Origin: Nocardioides ochotonae
GTDB taxonomy: Bacteria; Actinomycetota; Actinomycetes; Propionibacteriales; Nocardioidaceae
Assembly: GCF_011420305.2 (NCBI RefSeq)
Contig: NZ_CP061769.1
Coordinates: 62,001 to 126,000, forward strand
Direction: 5' to 3'
Length of the DNA: 64,000 nt
The notes under the pieces are model-generated. The model was not told the DNA's origin. It ran no database searches and saw only the letters and a list, made by a program, of their open reading frames with translations. Shown here in pieces: positions 61,717-64,000 of the stretch; positions within the stretch are counted from its first letter, which is position 1, and every line of letters starts with the position of its first letter. Both the position numbers and the translations under genes were made by a program.

Positions 61717-64000
61717 TGGTGCACAGCGTGCAGTCCACAGGACCGACCGGACAGCCGGGAGCCCCCGGAGCGCCGGCCGCCGTGGCCTCCTTCGAGGTCA
61801 CCGGCGAGCTTCCGGGCGTCGGCACCACCCTGCTCGAGGCGAGTGCCGGCACCGGCAAGACCTTCACCGTCGGCGCTCTGGTGACCCGCTACGTCGCCGA
61901 GGGAGTCGCGTCCCTGGAGGAGATGCTCATCATCACCTTCGGGCGCGCGGCCAGCCAGGAGCTGCGCGAGCGGGTGCGCGACCAGCTCGTCGAGGCCGAG
62001 CGCGCGCTGGCCGACCCGGCGTCGGCGGATCGCGGCAACGCCGTCCTCGCCCACCTGCTGGCGGCCGGGGAGGCCGACCGGGCCGAGATGCGCCGCCGGC
62101 TGCGCGACGCCCTCGCGTCCTTCGACACCGCGACCATCGCGACCACCCACCAGTTCTGCCAGATGGTGCTGCGCTCGCTGGGCGTCGCCGGCGACACCGA
62201 CTCCGGCGCCGAGCTGGTGGACAACCTCGACGACCTCGTCGTCGAGGTCGTCGACGACCTCTACCTCCAGCGCTTCGGTCACCTGCGCGAGCGCCCGCCG
62301 TTCGACCGCGCCTGCGCGCTCTCCCTGGGCCGGCGCGCGGTGGGCGACCCGCAGGCCGTGCTGGCTCCCGCCGCCGACCCGGCGAGCGCCGCCGGCGCCC
62401 GGGTGGGCTTCGCCCAGGCGGTGCGCGAGGAGGTCGACCGGCGCAAGCGCCGCCGCGGCATCCTCAGCTACGACGACCTCCTCACCCGCCTCGCCGCGGC
62501 GCTGGAGGACGACGACGCCCCGGCCCGCGCCCGCATGCGCGAGCGCTGGCGGATCGTGCTGGTCGACGAGTTCCAGGACACCGACCCGGTGCAGTGGCAG
62601 GTGCTGGAGCGGGCGTTCAGCGGCCACGCCCGGATGGTGCTCATTGGCGACCCCAAGCAGGCGATCTACGCCTTCCGTGGCGGCGACGTGGTCACCTACC
62701 TCGCCGCGGCCCGCACCGCGACCACCCAGGCCACCCTCGGTACCAACTGGCGCACCGACGCCGACCTCCTCGAGCGGCTCCAGGTGGTGCTGCGCGGGGC
62801 GGCGCTGGGCCACCCCGAGATCGTGGTCCGCGACGTGGCCGCCCACCACCCCTCGCCGGACCGCGAGGTCCCGCGGCTGCGGGGCGCGCCGTCGCCGGCG
62901 TCGTTCCGGCTGCGCCGCCTGCCCCGCGACGGCTTCCGGCTCAAGCGCGGACTGATCGGCGCCTCGGAGGCCCGCGAGGCGATCGCCGAGGACTGCGCGG
63001 CCGACATCGCCGCCCTGCTCGCCTCCGGCGCGACCTGGTGCGAGGAGCCGCTGCAGGCGAGGCAGGTGGCCGTGCTCGTGGGCGTGCGCGACCACGGGCT
63101 GCTCGTGCAGCGGGCGCTCGCGCGCCGCGGCGTACCGGCCGTGCTCGCCGGCGGCGGCCATGTCTTCGCCACCCCCGCGGCCGGGGAGTGGCTGGCGCTG
63201 CTGGAGGCACTCGAGCAGCCGCACCGCTCCGGGCTGGTGCGCGCCGCCGCCCTCACCAGCTTCTTCGGCCACACCACCGCCGAGCTCGACGCGGGCGGTG
63301 AGCGGCTCACCGGCCGGGTCGCGGACACGCTGCGCGGCTGGGCGCTGCTGCTGCGCGGTCGCGGTGTGGCCGCACTGGTCGAGGCGGCCGAGGAGCGCGG
63401 CCTGAGCGCCCGGGTGCTGGCCGCCGTCGACGGCGAGCGGCTGCTCACCGACCTGCGCCACCTCGCCCAGCTAATGCACGAGCTCGCCACCCGCGAGCAG
63501 CTCGGGCTCACCGCCCTGCTCGGCTGGTTCCGCGAGGAGCAGCGCCGCACCACCGCCACCGAGCGGCCCCGCCGCCTCGACTCCGACGCGGCGGCGGTGC
63601 AGATCGTCACCATCCACGGCAGCAAGGGGCTGCAGTACCCCGTCACCTACCTGCCCTTCGCCTACCAGTGCTTCGAGTTCCCCACCGAGGTCGCGCTCTT
63701 CCACGACGACGCCGGCCGCCGCACCCTCGATGTCAGCGGGTCCGGGCCGGAGTGGGAGGCCAACCTCGCCCGGCACCGCGCCGAGGAGGGCGGCGAGGAG
63801 CTGCGCGACCTCTACGTCGCGCTCACCCGCGCCCAGGGCCAGGTCGTCGCCTGGTGGGCGCCGACCTTCAACACCCGCATCGGCGGGCTGCACCGGCTGC
63901 TGTTCGGTCGCCGCCCCGGGGTCGCTGCGGTCCCGGACGCCCAGGACGTGCGCGACGACGAGTACGCCGCCCGGGTCCTGGCCATGCTCGAGGAGATGGG
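61716..64000 (+). CDS. recB: Exodeoxyribonuclease V subunit beta (partial, runs off the end)
   Basis: About 761 residues of the RecB helicase-nuclease; the frame is open to the window edge and the C-terminal nuclease domain is missing from view. Seen: Walker A EASAGTGKTFT, FGRAASQELRERV, Walker B VLVDEFQDTDPVQWQVL, GDPKQAIYAFRGGD, LGTNWRTDADLLERL, TIHGSKGLQYPV and DLYVALTRAQ, the complete UvrD/SF1A helicase set. A 25-residue Gly/Pro-rich leader precedes the family start. Confidence 0.95.
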   Translation, partial: MVHSVQSTGPTGQPGAPGAPAAVASFEVTGELPGVGTTLLEASAGTGKTFTVGALVTRYVAEGVASLEEMLIITFGRAASQELRERVRDQLVEAERALADPASADRGNAVLAHLLAAGEADRAEMRRRLRDALASFDTATIATTHQFCQMVLRSLGVAGDTDSGAELVDNLDDLVVEVVDDLYLQRFGHLRERPPFDRACALSLGRRAVGDPQAVLAPAADPASAAGARVGFAQAVREEVDRRKRRRGILSYDDLLTRLAAALEDDDAPARARMRERWRIVLVDEFQDTDPVQWQVLERAFSGHARMVLIGDPKQAIYAFRGGDVVTYLAAARTATTQATLGTNWRTDADLLERLQVVLRGAALGHPEIVVRDVAAHHPSPDREVPRLRGAPSPASFRLRRLPRDGFRLKRGLIGASEAREAIAEDCAADIAALLASGATWCEEPLQARQVAVLVGVRDHGLLVQRALARRGVPAVLAGGGHVFATPAAGEWLALLEALEQPHRSGLVRAAALTSFFGHTTAELDAGGERLTGRVADTLRGWALLLRGRGVAALVEAAEERGLSARVLAAVDGERLLTDLRHLAQLMHELATREQLGLTALLGWFREEQRRTTATERPRRLDSDAAAVQIVTIHGSKGLQYPVTYLPFAYQCFEFPTEVALFHDDAGRRTLDVSGSGPEWEANLARHRAEEGGEELRDLYVALTRAQGQVVAWWAPTFNTRIGGLHRLLFGRRPGVAAVPDAQDVRDDEYAARVLAMLEEM

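Overview
This 64 kb window is a very GC-rich actinobacterial chromosome segment, most likely from Nocardioides or a close relative (Propionibacteriales). The signs are extreme third-position GC, frequent GTG starts, many 4-bp stop/start overlaps, F420-type and leucine-degradation genes, a bacterial proteasome activator (bpa), and RecBC-type recombination genes. Many genes carry a TANNNT -10 box 6-8 nt before the start codon, which predicts leaderless mRNAs. There is no integrase, phage gene, IS transposase or CRISPR array; the segment reads as ordinary chromosome with some accessory metabolism.

Layout. 0.1-7.1 kb: DHA2 efflux pump, glutathione peroxidase, an SNF2 helicase with its SWIM zinc-finger partner, a lipoprotein and a TetR regulator. 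7.1-9.7 kb: metY-metX methionine operon with a palindromic operator. 10.2-16.9 kb: metallo-hydrolase divergent from a leucine/isovalerate operon (carboxylase beta and alpha, HMG-CoA lyase, sulfotransferase) driven from a palindrome that contains the -10 box. 17-25.4 kb: EcsC protein, aat, a rhodanese and a DUF4396 membrane protein sharing a CsoR/CstR-type operator, a frameshifted small membrane gene, an Fpg/Nei glycosylase, an AAA ATPase, GDPD, a SEC-C protein, a decayed adenylyl cyclase and a cyclic-nucleotide-binding protein. 25.5-40 kb: arcA, pheA, a PAP2-lipid kinase fusion, the serS-HAD-GNAT-HAD operon, bpa, quinone oxidoreductase, MobA-like protein, nitrilase and a tiny biotin carrier protein. 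40-42.7 kb: three tRNA genes, a secreted 48-aa peptide and a HTH regulator. 42.8-57.2 kb: a catabolic/transport region with DUF2867-SRPBCC-TetR, an LLM oxidoreductase, SnoaL and VOC proteins, a SGNH hydrolase, a complete branched-chain-type ABC importer, a PcaD-PcaC fusion, a frameshifted MFS gene and another SnoaL protein. KstR-like and KstR2-like palindromes lie at three places there, suggesting part of it belongs to a steroid or related regulon. 57.2-64 kb: universal stress protein, PGPGW protein, recC and the start of recB, which runs off the end.

The most unusual structures are non-coding. Two intergenic arrays (28080-28203 and 35649-35783) share one architecture: three ~21-22 bp units with core GTTGAGTCGAG, then two or three 22-bp units with core CCGACTCG, in the same orientation relative to the gene upstream. 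A near-perfect 70-bp palindrome (21546-21615) has a single-arm copy 23 kb away at 44518-44546. I found no large undescribed multi-gene system; these repeats, the small peptide/regulator pair and the operators are the best leads.
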